Source: Planctomycetaceae bacterium
GTDB lineage: Bacteria > Planctomycetota > Planctomycetia > Planctomycetales > Planctomycetaceae
Assembly: GCA_029259845.1 (NCBI GenBank)
Contig: JAJDEI010000300.1
Coordinates: 1 to 44,473, forward strand
DNA: 44,473 nt
Direction: 5' to 3'
Within the stretch, counting starts at the first letter, position 1. Each line of letters begins with the position of its first letter. A model generated the notes under the pieces. That model ran no database searches. It was not told the DNA's origin and was given only the letters and a program-made list of their open reading frames with translations. Positions 1 to 8,552 of the stretch are shown piece by piece. A program made the position numbers and the translations under genes.

Positions 1-70
1 CCAGTGTGGCGATCTCCGAATATTGCTGCTGCAGACGCTCGCGCTCCTGTTCATTGAACTCGGACGCCAA
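1..70 (-). CDS. possible 5' end of a gene running off the window
   Basis: On the minus strand, downstream of pnp, an open frame begins after a TGA with a TTG codon at 70-68 and continues off the window edge. The 23 visible residues are strongly charged and helical (SEFNEQERERLQQQYSEIATL). This composition resembles the linker just before the H-box of many histidine kinases, but the decisive part lies outside the window. No strong ribosome binding site is visible. It could equally be chance open frame, so the call is weak. Confidence 0.25.
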   Translation of the reverse strand, partial: MASEFNEQERERLQQQYSEIATL

Positions 71-193
71 CGTTCTGTACTCCGAATCTCACGATTGTCT
101 GCCGCTCAGATCGCGCGGCCAGCCGTTCCACAGACACAGCCGTCACCGTCCGGTCACGAACGGCGTTCCGTCCAGCTTGCCACGACCGGCAAC

Positions 194-2326
194 TCACGCG
201 TTGCTGTCGCCCTCGCCCGATGCCGTTTCACCTGCTGCCGCTTCGGCAAGGACCGCCTTTCGTGACAGCTTGACGCGGTTCTGATCGTCGACGGCGATCA
301 CTTTGACCTCCATCTTGTCTCCGACCTTGCAGATGTCGACGACCGATTTGACGAAACCGTCTGAGAGTTCGCTGATGTGGCAAAGTCCGTCTTTTCCCGG
401 AGCAATCTCGATGAATGCTCCGAAGTCCTTGATCGAATTGACGGTCCCGGCATAGATCCGGCCAACCTTGATCTCTTCGGTCATGGCTTCGATGCGGGCC
501 ATTGCCTCATCCGCTGAGGCAGCCGTCGCCGCCGAAACGGTGACCGTGCCGTCGTCCTGCACGTCGATTTGGGCACCGGTATCTTCCTGCATGGCGCGGA
601 TGGTCTTGCCTCCGGGGCCGATGAGCAGACCGATCTTCTCCGGATCGATCTTCGTGGTGGAGATCTTGGGGGCATTCGGGGAAACCGCCGCGCGGGGGCG
701 ACGGATGGTCATCAGCATCTGCCGCAGCAATTCCCGGCGGGCATCGCGCGCCTGGTCGAGGGTCTTGCGGATGATCTCCTCATTGATCCCGTCGATCTTC
801 AGATCCAACTGGATGCCGGTGATTCCCTTTTGCGATCCGGCGACTTTGAAGTCCATGTCGCCAAAATGGTCCTCGTCTCCCAGGATGTCCGTCAGCAGGA
901 CATACTTGCCGTCCCCTTTGACGAGACCGATCGAGATGCCGGCCACTGGCTGCGAAATCGGGATTCCCGCGTCCATCAGCGACAAGGTGGCGCTACAGAC
1001 GCTGGCCATCGAGCTGCTCCCGTTGGACTCGGTAATGTCGGAAATGACACGCACCGTATAGGGGAACGCCTCAAACGGTGGCATGACCGGCTGCACCGAG
1101 CGTTCGGCCAAAGCGCCGTGGCCGATCTCGCGGCGGCCCGGTCCTCGGATCGGCCGGCATTCGCCGACCGAATAGGACGGGAAGTAGTAGTCCAGCATGA
1201 AGGCCCTGGAGAAATCATCCAGAGGCCCGTCCACGCGCTGCTGATCGCGGACGGTCCCGAGGGTGACCGTCGCCAACGACTGTGTCTCACCCCGTGTGAA
1301 CAAGGCGGAGCCGTGCACCTGCGGCAGAACCTCGACATGGCATTCCACCGACCGCAAGTCCGCCGATTGGCGTCCATCCAGCCTCTTGCCGCTGAGCGTC
1401 AACTCGCGGCAGACGTCCTGGTCGACCGTAGAAAACGCCGCTTTGAGCTGCTTGAGTGTCCTTCCGTCCGCGGTTTCTTCCGCACCATCCGGGAAAAACT
1501 TCTCGACGAGCGTGTCACGCACCGCACGGGTCTGTGCAGACCGTTCCTGCTTCTCAGGATTCTGCCGCGCCTGCGTAAGCGGCCCCCGCGCTTCCTCCCG
1601 CACCTGCGACAGGAAGGGATTCTCCGGTGGCTCCTCGAACTCGAACGGTTGGATATTCGCCTTCTCACGAAGCTCCAACTGCATCTCGCAGAGTGTGCGA
1701 ATGTGCTTGTGGCCGAACATCAGGGCTTCGACCATTTCGTCTTCGGGAAGCTGGTTGGCGAAGCCTTCGATCATGAGGATCGACTCAGTGCTGCCGGCGA
1801 CGATGAGATCGAGCGGACTGTTCTCCATCTGCTCGGTGGTCGGCAGCAGCACAAGTTCGCCATCGACCAGCGCCACCCGAACGGCGCCAATCGGGCCATG
1901 ATAGGGGACCGGCGAGAGACAAAGCGCAGCGCTGGCCCCGTTGATCGAAAGCACGTCCGGGTTGTTCTTGCGGTCACACGCCAGAACATTGGACATCACC
2001 TGAAGTTCGTCCTTGAAGCTCTTGGGGAACAAGGGGCGAATGGGACGGTCGGTCAGCCGGCACGTGAGGATTTCCCGCTGCGTGGGGCGGCCTTCCCGCT
2101 TGAGGAACCCGCCGGGAAACTTGCCAGCCGCGGCAAACCGCTCCCGATAGTCGACGGTGAGAGGGAAAAAATCGAGGCCCGGACGTGCGGGCCCGGTCTG
2201 GGCGGCAACAAAAACCACCGTCTCGCCATGTTGGACGAGGACGGCTCCGCTGGCCTGCTTCGCGATTTCACCGGTTGTAATTGTTAGGGTCCTGCCCCCC
2301 ACTTCCCGTTCCACAGAAACTTTCAC
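194..2326 (-). CDS. pnp: polyribonucleotide nucleotidyltransferase (PNPase)
   Basis: PNPase is the phosphorolytic 3'-to-5' exoribonuclease of RNA turnover and a partner in degradosome-type complexes. The GTG at 2326 was chosen because a GGAAGGGTAGGA stretch lies just upstream and it gives 710 residues, almost the length of E. coli PNPase; a longer open frame upstream has no family similarity. The order is RNase PH domain 1, the all-helical linker, RNase PH domain 2, a KH domain (IGPGGKTIRAM, roughly residues 550-610) and an S1 domain (roughly 620-690, GAFIEI and GLCHISEL). The catalytic signature DILGDEDHFGDMDFK of the second core is intact. The Ser/Ala/Glu-rich tail is short. It lies 252 bp downstream of rpsO on the same strand, the classical rpsO-pnp arrangement. 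Confidence 0.97.
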   Translation of the reverse strand: MKVSVEREVGGRTLTITTGEIAKQASGAVLVQHGETVVFVAAQTGPARPGLDFFPLTVDYRERFAAAGKFPGGFLKREGRPTQREILTCRLTDRPIRPLFPKSFKDELQVMSNVLACDRKNNPDVLSINGASAALCLSPVPYHGPIGAVRVALVDGELVLLPTTEQMENSPLDLIVAGSTESILMIEGFANQLPEDEMVEALMFGHKHIRTLCEMQLELREKANIQPFEFEEPPENPFLSQVREEARGPLTQARQNPEKQERSAQTRAVRDTLVEKFFPDGAEETADGRTLKQLKAAFSTVDQDVCRELTLSGKRLDGRQSADLRSVECHVEVLPQVHGSALFTRGETQSLATVTLGTVRDQQRVDGPLDDFSRAFMLDYYFPSYSVGECRPIRGPGRREIGHGALAERSVQPVMPPFEAFPYTVRVISDITESNGSSSMASVCSATLSLMDAGIPISQPVAGISIGLVKGDGKYVLLTDILGDEDHFGDMDFKVAGSQKGITGIQLDLKIDGINEEIIRKTLDQARDARRELLRQMLMTIRRPRAAVSPNAPKISTTKIDPEKIGLLIGPGGKTIRAMQEDTGAQIDVQDDGTVTVSAATAASADEAMARIEAMTEEIKVGRIYAGTVNSIKDFGAFIEIAPGKDGLCHISELSDGFVKSVVDICKVGDKMEVKVIAVDDQNRVKLSRKAVLAEAAAGETASGEGDSNA

Positions 2327-2578
2327 GCGTCCTACCCTTCCTCTTGTTGACTTGCCATCACACGGGCATGACTGGTAATGCCCTTTAACCTTCTGCCGCG
2401 ACACCCGTCCCGACAACACAAACAGCACACCTGCGACCGATTGCGACCGCACCTCATCGAGATGAGTTCGGCGACGGCACCTCACGCCCATCGCGAGCAC
2501 ATCCGCAACACGCCGGCTGACCGACCAGCACACTCCACCACTTGCGCATGTCGTCAGCCGTCACGCAATCGTCGAACG

Positions 2579-2848
2579 CTACTTCCGAATTCCGAGCAAC
2601 TCCAGAAGTTTCAGATACCGGCCCGGATCATGTCGACGCACATAGTCCAACAGCCGCCGCCGCCGGCTGACCAGCATCAACAACCCCCGCCGACTTGCAT
2701 GGTCTTTGCGGTGTTCCTTGAGATGGCCGGTCAGTCCGTTGATTCGGTGTGTCAACACGGCGATCTGCACATCCGGAGATCCTGTGTCGTCATCCGATCG
2801 GCGAAACTGCTCGATCAGTTCAGTTTTCTTCTCTTTCGTGAGCGACAT
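2579..2848 (-). CDS. rpsO: 30S ribosomal protein S15
   Basis: This encodes an 89-residue protein, the normal length of bacterial S15, which binds 16S rRNA in the platform of the small subunit. The start is the ATG at 2848 ([15 protein letters not shown]), because residues encoded upstream have no S15 similarity. Family hallmarks are visible: [12 protein letters not shown], the [23 protein letters not shown]-type central helix (the HxxDxxSRRGL rRNA-binding segment) and the C-terminal [11 protein letters not shown]. The upstream AAGG is a modest ribosome binding site. It is followed by pnp on the same strand; S15 autoregulation of the leader is known in other bacteria but is not demonstrated here. 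Confidence 0.97.
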   Translation of the reverse strand: MSLTKEKKTELIEQFRRSDDDTGSPDVQIAVLTHRINGLTGHLKEHRKDHASRRGLLMLVSRRRRLLDYVRRHDPGRYLKLLELLGIRK

Positions 2849-3466
2849 GGGGGGCCTTCTGAACCCTCGTTTTCTTTGCAACAGACCTCGACACCACCCA
2901 CCGTGACGGAGACTCCGCCACGGCTCCCGGAAGCTCAAGGCCTCAGATTCCAGTCAATACGTGCCGCTTAATGTAGCAACGCGATCGGATTATGCAACGC
3001 CCACAGCCGCGAACTCCCGGACGAACGCCTTTTCCCCTGGCGCTCCCTCGCAAAGCGTGTTCTTAAACGCACCCCCAAACACTCGGTTCCCCGAATCACC
3101 AAGGACGCAGAGCGTCTGAAGTTTCAGCGACTCATGCCTTCGCCTGCGAGCCCCGTCCTCCTATCCGATGCCCAACTCCTGAAATCGCGTTTCCCGGGAG
3201 TCTTCAATGCGACGCCGGTTGCGTCGTCACGGTCCCCCTGGTCGCACGCCTCCGATGACTGAGGCCCCTTCGCCCCGGGTTCGCCTTCAAACACGATTGC
3301 TCTGCACTGGAGGCTCTGCACTGGAGGACGCACGCACCGAAACCCACGGGAAACAAGCCTTGCCCCCGCAATACCCTGCCAAGTTGGCAGAAGCATTGAA
3401 TGCGGCAATCGCCGCGTGAGCCACAACCCTCTGATATTGCGTTTGTTACGGGAGATTGCAGAGAAG
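2849..3466. other. intergenic region between rpsO and groEL1
   Basis: The region is about 620 bp between divergent genes. Short open frames exist on both strands (for example 3124-3426 minus and 3207-3419 plus), but they overlap each other, lack ribosome binding sites and resemble no family. No CIRCE inverted repeat was found. The only clear signal is the sigma-54 promoter at its right edge. Confidence 0.6.
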
Positions 3467-3482
3467 TGGCACGCCGCTTGCG
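3467..3482 (+). promoter_or_regulatory. sigma-54 (-24/-12) promoter of groEL1
   Basis: The sequence TGGCACG-CCGC-TTGCG matches the RpoN consensus (TGGCACG, four bases, TTGCW) at every conserved position except the last W. The invariant GG and GC have the correct spacing. It faces groEL1 and lies about 118 bp upstream of its GTG, leaving a leader of roughly 105 nt. RpoN promoters need an AAA+ activator; one such gene is at 24333-25745, but no copy of its putative site was seen near here. Confidence 0.75.
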
Positions 3483-3599
3483 GAGGAGGTTCCCCTAAGG
3501 GGATTGTCTGCCATTACTTGGCGTGACAGCTTGCCACCCGAAAAATTCTGTCGGTGATCGTTCCAACGAATCTGAGACCTGAACACTCAGGGAGAAGCC

Positions 3600-5309
3600 G
3601 TGTCGAAACTGCTGAGCTTTGACGAAGACGCTCGAAAACAATTGCTGGAGGGGGTCTCGAAGTTGTCGCGGGCCGTCAGCAGCACGCTGGGGCCGCGAGG
3701 CCGGACGGCGGTTCTGGATAAGGGCTGGGGCTCTCCAAAGGTGACCAAAGACGGCGTGACCGTCGCTGAGGACATCGAACTGGAGGACCCGTTCCAGAAC
3801 TGTGCGGTCCAACTGGTGAAAGAGGCTGCCTCCAAGACCGGTGACGCTGCCGGGGACGGGACAACGACGGCGACCGTGCTCGCTGAGGCGTTGTTCCGGG
3901 AGGGGCTGCGGTTCATCGCCGCCGGGGCTGATCCGATGTCGCTCAGCCGAGGTGTGCAGAAGGCGGTCGAAGCGGTTGTCGCACAGCTCAAGAAGATGTC
4001 CAGGCCGGTTGACGCCAAGGACAAAAAGGCGATCGAAACCGTCGCGACCATTGCTGGTAACAATGATAAGGGAATCGGCAAAACGCTCGCCGATGCCCTC
4101 ATGAAGGTTGGCAAGGATGGCGTGATTACCGTCGAGGAAGGCCGCGGCATGCAGACCGAGGTCGAATTGGTCGAGGGCATGCAGTTTGAGCGGGGGTATC
4201 TCTCGCCGCACTTCGTGACCAACGAAGACGATCAGACCTGCGAGCTCGAAAACTGCCGCATTCTGATTCACGAGGAGAAGATCTCCAATGCCAAGGATCT
4301 GGTCCCCCTCTTGGAGCAAGTCTCGCAAGACGGTTCGCCGTTGCTGATCATTGCCGAGGACATTGAGGGCGAAGCACTGGCAACGCTGGTTGTCAACAAG
4401 CTGCGTGGCATTCTCAAAGTCGCTGCCGTCAAGGCGCCCGGCTATGGCGACCGTCGCAAGGCCATGTTGCAGGACCTCGCCATCGTGACCGGCGGAAAGG
4501 CCCTGTTTAAGGACCTTGGCGAGAAGCTCGAAAGCGTGCAGCTTCCCGAACTGGGCCGCGCGAAAAAGGTTCGCATCGACGCCGACAACACGATCGTCGT
4601 GCAAGGGGCCGGCTCGAAGGACGCGATTCAAGGCCGCGCCGAACAGATTCGCCACGAGATCGACGCGACTGATAGCGAGTACGACCGTGAGAAGCTCCAG
4701 GAGCGTCTCGCCAAGCTCGCCGGCGGGGTCGCCCAGATCAACGTCGGGGCCGTCACGGAAACGGCGATGAAAGAGCACAAGGACCTGATCGAAGACGCCC
4801 TTGCGGCAACGCGGGCGGCTCTCGAAGAGGGAGTCGTCCCCGGAGGCGGGGTGGCTCTTCTTCGGTGTGCGACGGCTCTCAAGAAGCTGCGTCTCGAAGG
4901 CGACGAGCAACACGGCGTGCAGTTGGTGCAGAAGATCGTCGAGATGCCGCTTCGCAAGATTGCGGAGAACGCGGGTCTCGACGGAGCGGTTGTTGCCAAC
5001 ACGGTGCGTAAGAATAAGGACAAGGCGTTTGGTTACGACGCCCTGAATGAAACTTATGGAGACCTGTTTGACGCCGGTGTTGTCGATCCGGCCAAGGTGG
5101 TTCGCGTCGCCCTGCAGAACGCGGCCAGCGTTGCCAACCTGCTTATGACGACTGATGCCATCATCGTCGAGGAGCCGTCCGAGCCTGAGGACGACCATCA
5201 CCACGACGACCACGACATGGGGGGAATGGGTGGCATGGGAGGAGGCATGCCCGGCATGGGCGGTGGGATGCCTGGAATGGGTGGCATGCCCGGCATGGGC
5301 GGGTTCTGA
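3600..5309 (+). CDS. groEL: chaperonin GroEL, paralogue 1 (His/Gly-Met tail)
   Basis: This 569-residue chaperonin forms the 60-kDa double-ring folding chamber with GroES. The GTG start at 3600 is preceded by AGGGAGAA. The ATP-binding DGTTT is at residues 86-90, and the equatorial, intermediate and apical domains are complete by length and motif ([29 protein letters not shown]). It differs from the second copy by its end: an acidic/His stretch ([11 protein letters not shown]) followed by a long GGM/GMP repeat tail of the canonical type that fills the cavity floor. It is first in a groEL-groES-groEL cluster and is preceded by the sigma-54 promoter at 3467. Confidence 0.97.
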   Translation: MSKLLSFDEDARKQLLEGVSKLSRAVSSTLGPRGRTAVLDKGWGSPKVTKDGVTVAEDIELEDPFQNCAVQLVKEAASKTGDAAGDGTTTATVLAEALFREGLRFIAAGADPMSLSRGVQKAVEAVVAQLKKMSRPVDAKDKKAIETVATIAGNNDKGIGKTLADALMKVGKDGVITVEEGRGMQTEVELVEGMQFERGYLSPHFVTNEDDQTCELENCRILIHEEKISNAKDLVPLLEQVSQDGSPLLIIAEDIEGEALATLVVNKLRGILKVAAVKAPGYGDRRKAMLQDLAIVTGGKALFKDLGEKLESVQLPELGRAKKVRIDADNTIVVQGAGSKDAIQGRAEQIRHEIDATDSEYDREKLQERLAKLAGGVAQINVGAVTETAMKEHKDLIEDALAATRAALEEGVVPGGGVALLRCATALKKLRLEGDEQHGVQLVQKIVEMPLRKIAENAGLDGAVVANTVRKNKDKAFGYDALNETYGDLFDAGVVDPAKVVRVALQNAASVANLLMTTDAIIVEEPSEPEDDHHHDDHDMGGMGGMGGGMPGMGGGMPGMGGMPGMGGF

Positions 5310-5386
5310 CCCGGGGCCGGTGAACACCACGAATCCGAGGGGTTGCAATCCCTTGGCTTGGTTCCCACACATGCGTGCGATTCAAG

Positions 5387-5427
5387 CACCACGTTCAAAC
5401 ACGATATTCAAACACCACGTTCAAACA
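5387..5427 (+). repeat. 15-bp direct repeat in the groES leader
   Basis: CACCACGTTCAAACA occurs at 5387-5401 and 5413-5427, with the related ATTCAAACA between them. The repeats lie 18-58 bp upstream of the groES ATG in an otherwise unremarkable spacer. They could be a protein-binding site or a slippage product; no function is evident. Confidence 0.6.
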
Positions 5428-5444
5428 TCACGACGGAGACCCCG

Positions 5445-5735
5445 ATGACTCTCAACCCACTTGATGATCGCGTTGTTGTGCAAGCGATGGATGCCGAGGA
5501 GACCACTGCGGGCGGGATTGTGCTTCCGGATGCGGCCCGTGAAAAGCCTCAGCGCGGAACCGTGCTCGCCGTCGGACCCGGTCGGCTGCTCGACAGTGGC
5601 GAGCGGTGTGCCGTTTCCGTCACGGTGGGCGACGAAGTGCTCTTCGGCAAGTACGGCGGGATGGATATCGAAGTCGATGGCGAAGAGGTGAAGATCCTCC
5701 GCGAAAGTGACATTCTCGCCAAGGTCGAGGGCTGA
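5445..5735 (+). CDS. groES: co-chaperonin GroES
   Basis: This 96-residue heptameric lid protein caps the GroEL ring. The ATG at 5445 starts the typical MTLNPLDDRVVVQ N-terminus; the upstream extension of the open frame is repeat sequence. The mobile-loop region (EETTAGGIVLPD), the GTVLAVGPG strand and the GDEVLFGKYGG segment are all present, and the protein ends in ESDILAKVEG. It lies 135 bp after groEL1 and 99 bp before groEL2, so one GroES probably serves both GroELs. Confidence 0.97.
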   Translation: MTLNPLDDRVVVQAMDAEETTAGGIVLPDAAREKPQRGTVLAVGPGRLLDSGERCAVSVTVGDEVLFGKYGGMDIEVDGEEVKILRESDILAKVEG

Positions 5736-5764
5736 CTCATCCATTGAGCGTGAGATCCAGTCGC

Positions 5765-5788
5765 GCCCACGGGGTGTGACCCGTGGGC
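5765..5788 (+). terminator. hairpin between groES and groEL2
   Basis: A perfect 9-bp stem (GCCCACGGG / CCCGTGGGC) with a 6-nt loop lies 30 bp after the groES stop. It is followed by TTGTG rather than a long U-run. It may act as a partial terminator or an mRNA-stability element that uncouples groEL2 from groES. A closely related stem (CCCACGGG / CCCGTGGG) occurs at 12195. Confidence 0.5.
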
Positions 5789-5834
5789 TTGTGCCCATCC
5801 ACTCAAGACTCAACTCCGGACACTCAACAGAATC

Positions 5835-7454
5835 ATGGCCAAACAACTCCTGTTCGACGACCGCGCCCGCCTGAAGTTGCAGCGGGGCATCAATACGCTG
5901 GCCGACGCTGTCGCCGTGACGATGGGCCCCACCGGTCGGAACGTCATTATCGACAAGTCCTTTGGCAACCCGGTCGTCACCAAGGACGGCGTGACCGTCT
6001 CGAAGGAGGTCGAACTTGAAGACCCCTTCGAGAACATGGGGGCCAAGCTGGTCAACGAAGTCGCAACCAAGACGAGCGACGTCGCCGGCGACGGCACGAC
6101 CACGGCGACTGTCCTCGCCCGCAGCATCTTCGAGGAGGGGCTTCGCAGCATCACCCTGGGTGCCAACCCGATGATCGTTCGTCGCGGGATCGAGAAGGCG
6201 GTTCAAGCCGCCATCGAGTTCCTGGAAGACATGGCCAAGCCGGTCTCCGACAAGCTGGAAATCCAGCAGGTGGGGGCCATTTCGGCGAACAACGACGAGG
6301 AAATCGGTGAAAAGATCGCCGAGGCGATGGAAAAGGTCGGCCGTGACGGAGTGATTACCGTCGAGGAAGGCAAAAGCAACGAAACAACGCTCGAACTGGC
6401 CGAGGGCATGCAGTTCGACAAGGGGTACATCTCCCCGTACTTCGTCAACAATCCCGAGGACATGAGGTGTATCCTCGAGGACGCCTATATCCTGCTGTTT
6501 GAGAAGAAGGTCTCCAACCTGCGCGAGTTCGTGCCGCTGCTGGAGAAGATTTCCCAGTCCGGCAAGCCGCTGTTGGTCGTCGCCGAAGACGTGGACGGCG
6601 AAGCGCTCACGGCGATGGTCGTTAACCGGTTGCGGGGCGTGCTCAATGTGTGTGCGGTCAAGGCTCCCGGCTTCGGGGACCGTCGCAAGGCGATGCTGCT
6701 CGATATGGCGGTTCTCACCGGAGGCACCTTGATCTCCGATGAACTCGGCATCAAGCTCGATAGTGTTGAACTCTCGCAGCTCGGCCAGGCGAAGAAGATT
6801 GAAATCGACAAGGACTCCTGCACCATCATTGACGGGGCGGGCGACGAAAAGGCGATTCAAAAGCGCGTGCAGCAGATTCGCACGCACATCGAGAATACGG
6901 ACTCCGACTACGATCGTGAGAAGTTTCAGGAGCGGCTCGCGAAGATGACCGGCGGCGTCGCCATCATCTCCGTCGGTGCGGCAACCGAAACCGAAATGAA
7001 GCAGACCAAAGCCCGCATGGAGGATGCCCTGCATGCCACGCGGGCGGCGGTCGAAGAGGGCATCCTGCCGGGCGGCGGTGTGGCCCTGCTGCGTGCTATC
7101 GAAGCGGTCGAAGGCGTGAAGGGCCGCGGCGACGAGAAGATCGGCGTTGAGATCATTCGGCGGGCGCTGGAATCTCCGATCCGTCAGATCGCCTTAAACT
7201 GTGGCGAAGACGGCTCCGTCGTCGCTGATGAGGTCAAGCACAAGGGCACGAACGTCGGCTTCAACGCAGCCACCAAGGAGTACGTGGACATGTACAAATC
7301 GGGGGTTGTCGATCCGGCGAAGGTCGTCAAAAACGCCCTCCGCAACGCCGCCAGCATCGCCGGCCTGATGCTCACCACCGACGTGCTGGTGACCCGCACC
7401 GACGAAATCGACGGCAAAGGCGAAACCGCTCACGTGGAAGGAGCGGTCCGTTAA
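5835..7454 (+). CDS. groEL: chaperonin GroEL, paralogue 2 (no GGM tail)
   Basis: This is a second full chaperonin of 539 residues starting [18 protein letters not shown] at 5835. The ATP-site DGTTT (86-90), [19 protein letters not shown] and [10 protein letters not shown] match GroEL throughout. Its C-terminus is a short polar tail ([15 protein letters not shown]) without the GGM repeats of paralogue 1, which in studied bacteria often marks GroELs with a specialised substrate set. It shares groES with groEL1. A strong terminator-like hairpin follows about 60 bp after the stop. Confidence 0.96.
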   Translation: MAKQLLFDDRARLKLQRGINTLADAVAVTMGPTGRNVIIDKSFGNPVVTKDGVTVSKEVELEDPFENMGAKLVNEVATKTSDVAGDGTTTATVLARSIFEEGLRSITLGANPMIVRRGIEKAVQAAIEFLEDMAKPVSDKLEIQQVGAISANNDEEIGEKIAEAMEKVGRDGVITVEEGKSNETTLELAEGMQFDKGYISPYFVNNPEDMRCILEDAYILLFEKKVSNLREFVPLLEKISQSGKPLLVVAEDVDGEALTAMVVNRLRGVLNVCAVKAPGFGDRRKAMLLDMAVLTGGTLISDELGIKLDSVELSQLGQAKKIEIDKDSCTIIDGAGDEKAIQKRVQQIRTHIENTDSDYDREKFQERLAKMTGGVAIISVGAATETEMKQTKARMEDALHATRAAVEEGILPGGGVALLRAIEAVEGVKGRGDEKIGVEIIRRALESPIRQIALNCGEDGSVVADEVKHKGTNVGFNAATKEYVDMYKSGVVDPAKVVKNALRNAASIAGLMLTTDVLVTRTDEIDGKGETAHVEGAVR

Positions 7455-7514
7455 AGTTCCTGGCGGTTGGTCCACGATTGGTCGACCAATCCGCGACCAT
7501 TCTAGATGCGCCCC

Positions 7515-7545
7515 ACGAGCCACCCACCCCGGTGGCTCGTTTCGT
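7515..7545 (+). terminator. terminator hairpin after groEL2
   Basis: A perfect 10-bp stem (ACGAGCCACC / GGTGGCTCGT) with a 6-nt loop is followed by TTCGTGTT. The position, about 60 bp past the groEL2 stop, fits termination of the groEL-groES-groEL unit. Confidence 0.65.
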
Positions 7546-7591
7546 GTTCATGTCAGTTTGCCGATCTGTCACACCTTTGCGGAGAACGAAT

Positions 7592-7837
7592 GTGAAAGTT
7601 GAAATCAAGGATTTCGCGGTTGATTTGCAGGTAAAAAGCAAAGGACTCGAATTTGAGGTCCGTAAACCTGACGGAACATTTCTCGGCGACCTCGTGGTGA
7701 CAAACACACAAGTTATTTGGTGTTTGGGAAAAACGGACCGCAAGAATGGGGTGAGCGTTAAGCTGCAAGATCTGATGCAAATTCTAGCGTCCCCTGCGAC
7801 CAAGAAAGCAGCAATCTCCGCAGCAAAGAAGGCTTAA
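7592..7837 (+). CDS. small conserved-looking protein of unknown function
   Basis: An 81-residue protein starting at GTG 7592 (VKVEIKDFAVDLQVKS), with GGAGAA eight bases upstream. Visible features are an N-terminal beta-rich half with FEVRKPDGTFLGDLVVTN, then VIWCLGKT, and a basic/Ala C-terminus (SPATKKAAISAAKKA). The pattern 'GDLVVTxTxxxWCxGKT' is one I associate with small planctomycete hypothetical proteins, from memory only. No signal peptide or membrane segment is seen. The codon use and ribosome binding site favour a real gene; the function is unknown. Confidence 0.65.
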   Translation: MKVEIKDFAVDLQVKSKGLEFEVRKPDGTFLGDLVVTNTQVIWCLGKTDRKNGVSVKLQDLMQILASPATKKAAISAAKKA

Positions 7838-7864
7838 TTAGTCTTACCCTTTCCAAGCACTCCT

Positions 7865-7890
7865 CGTTCCCAAGCTCCCGCTTCGCAACG
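7865..7890. repeat. degenerate REP-like palindrome (element A)
   Basis: The left arm is CGTTCCCAAGC as in the long hairpins, but the right arm is GCTTCGCAACG as in the short hairpins. It looks like a deletion fusion of a two-hairpin element. Confidence 0.6.
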
Positions 7891-7932
7891 CGTCCCACGG
7901 AGGGTGAACGTCAGAGAATCATTCCACGCGTC

Positions 7933-7983
7933 GGAAGCCGAAGCTTCCTGAGTACGCGTTCCCAAGCGGAAGCTTGGGAACGC
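7933..7983. repeat. two-hairpin REP-like element (B)
   Basis: A short hairpin (GGAAGC-CGAA-GCTTCC, 7933-7948) is followed by a long hairpin with 12-bp arms (GCGTTCCCAAGC ... GCTTGGGAACGC, loop GGAA, 7956-7983). The same two-part design is repeated at 8376, 8474 and 9114. Confidence 0.85.
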
Positions 7984-8005
7984 GGGAGCAATTCAGGAGA
8001 TGTCA

Positions 8006-8257
8006 ATGAACGAACCAGATCTCCTCAAACGGATCACAGTGGACCCCTCGATCTTCGGCGGCAAGCCGATTATTCGGGGGCGACGGATCGCGGTGGAGCA
8101 TGTGCTCGGAATGTTGGCCGCCGGTGATTCGACGGAGGATGTTTTGAATGCCTATCCCTGGATGGAGCCGGACGATGTGCGGGCCTGCCTCGTCTACGCG
8201 AGGCGGCATGTTGGGCATGAACGAATTGAGACCTTGCCGACGGAAGCAAGTCCATGA
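8006..8257 (+). CDS. DUF433 family antitoxin-like protein
   Basis: An 83-residue DUF433 protein; these are typically the antitoxin/DNA-binding partner of DUF5615 PIN-like toxins. The ATG at 8006 lies six bases after AGGAG; an ATG at 8000 is too close to that site. Diagnostic residues are ITVDPSIFGGKPIIRGRRI, the VLGMLAAGDSTEDVLNAYP helix-turn-helix-like stretch and DDVRACLVYA. Its stop overlaps the ATG of the toxin gene (ATGA, 8254-8257), the usual tight coupling. It sits inside the REP/RAYT island, and its partner is truncated, so it may be an orphan antitoxin. Confidence 0.85.
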   Translation: MNEPDLLKRITVDPSIFGGKPIIRGRRIAVEHVLGMLAAGDSTEDVLNAYPWMEPDDVRACLVYARRHVGHERIETLPTEASP

Positions 8258-8448
8258 GGCTGTTGCTCGACTCCTGCATCTCGCCGAGTGCGGCCAACGA
8301 ACTGCGACAGGCGGGGCACGACGTGGACTGGGTCGGTGATTGGGGGGCGGATTCGGGAGATGAGGAGATACGCCTCGTTCCCAAGCTTCCGCTTGGGAAC
8401 GCACGACTCGCGAAGCTTCGGCTTCGCAACGTGTCCAACCAAGAATGA
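8254..8448 (+). pseudogene. DUF5615 PIN-like toxin, truncated by a REP element
   Basis: The first 40 or so residues match the start of DUF5615/Mut7-C-like toxins: MRLLLDSCISPSAANELRQAGHD, VDWVGDWGADSGDEEI. Family members normally run to about 110-120 residues, with a second half containing the later acidic residues (LVTxDKDFG). Here, right after DEEI, the frame enters REP element C (8376-8427) and the remaining tail (RLVPKLPLGNARLAKL...) is just translated palindrome DNA ending at 8448. No remnant of the toxin 3' half is recognisable before or after the transposase. The toxin is therefore probably inactive; the antitoxin upstream is intact. Confidence 0.75.
8376..8427. repeat. two-hairpin REP-like element (C), inside toxin gene
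   Basis: A long hairpin (CGTTCCCAAGC-TTCC-GCTTGGGAACG, 8376-8401) is followed by a short hairpin (GCGAAGC-TTCG-GCTTCGC, 8410-8427). The order and loop are the inverse of the other copies, so this element lies in the opposite orientation. It truncates the DUF5615 frame. Confidence 0.85.
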
Positions 8449-8473
8449 ACAACCGACAAACACGCCACGCGTC

Positions 8474-8523
8474 GGAAGCAGAAGCTTCCTGCCCATTCGT
8501 TCCCAAGCGGAAGCTTGGGAACG
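8474..8523. repeat. two-hairpin REP-like element (D)
   Basis: A short hairpin (GGAAGC-AGAA-GCTTCC, 8474-8489) is followed by a long hairpin (CGTTCCCAAGC-GGAA-GCTTGGGAACG, 8498-8523). It ends 29 bp before the transposase ATG. Confidence 0.85.
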
Positions 8524-8552
8524 AGGAGCTACACGGGAACGAGGAGGGGTGA

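Noticed and set aside
569-2287. 572-residue open frame on the plus strand opposite pnp
   Set aside because: It mirrors the pnp codons; no ribosome binding site, no protein family, and PNPase on the other strand is certain.
3124-3426. 100-residue frame upstream of groEL1
   Set aside because: Overlaps another frame on the other strand, lacks a ribosome binding site and any family pattern.
3495-5372. 625-residue open frame opposite groEL1
   Set aside because: A mirror of GroEL coding sequence, rich in His/Leu runs that come from reversed Gly/Met codons.
5421-7034. 537-residue open frame opposite groEL2
   Set aside because: Same cause as the one opposite groEL1; the two antisense frames resemble each other only because the GroELs do.
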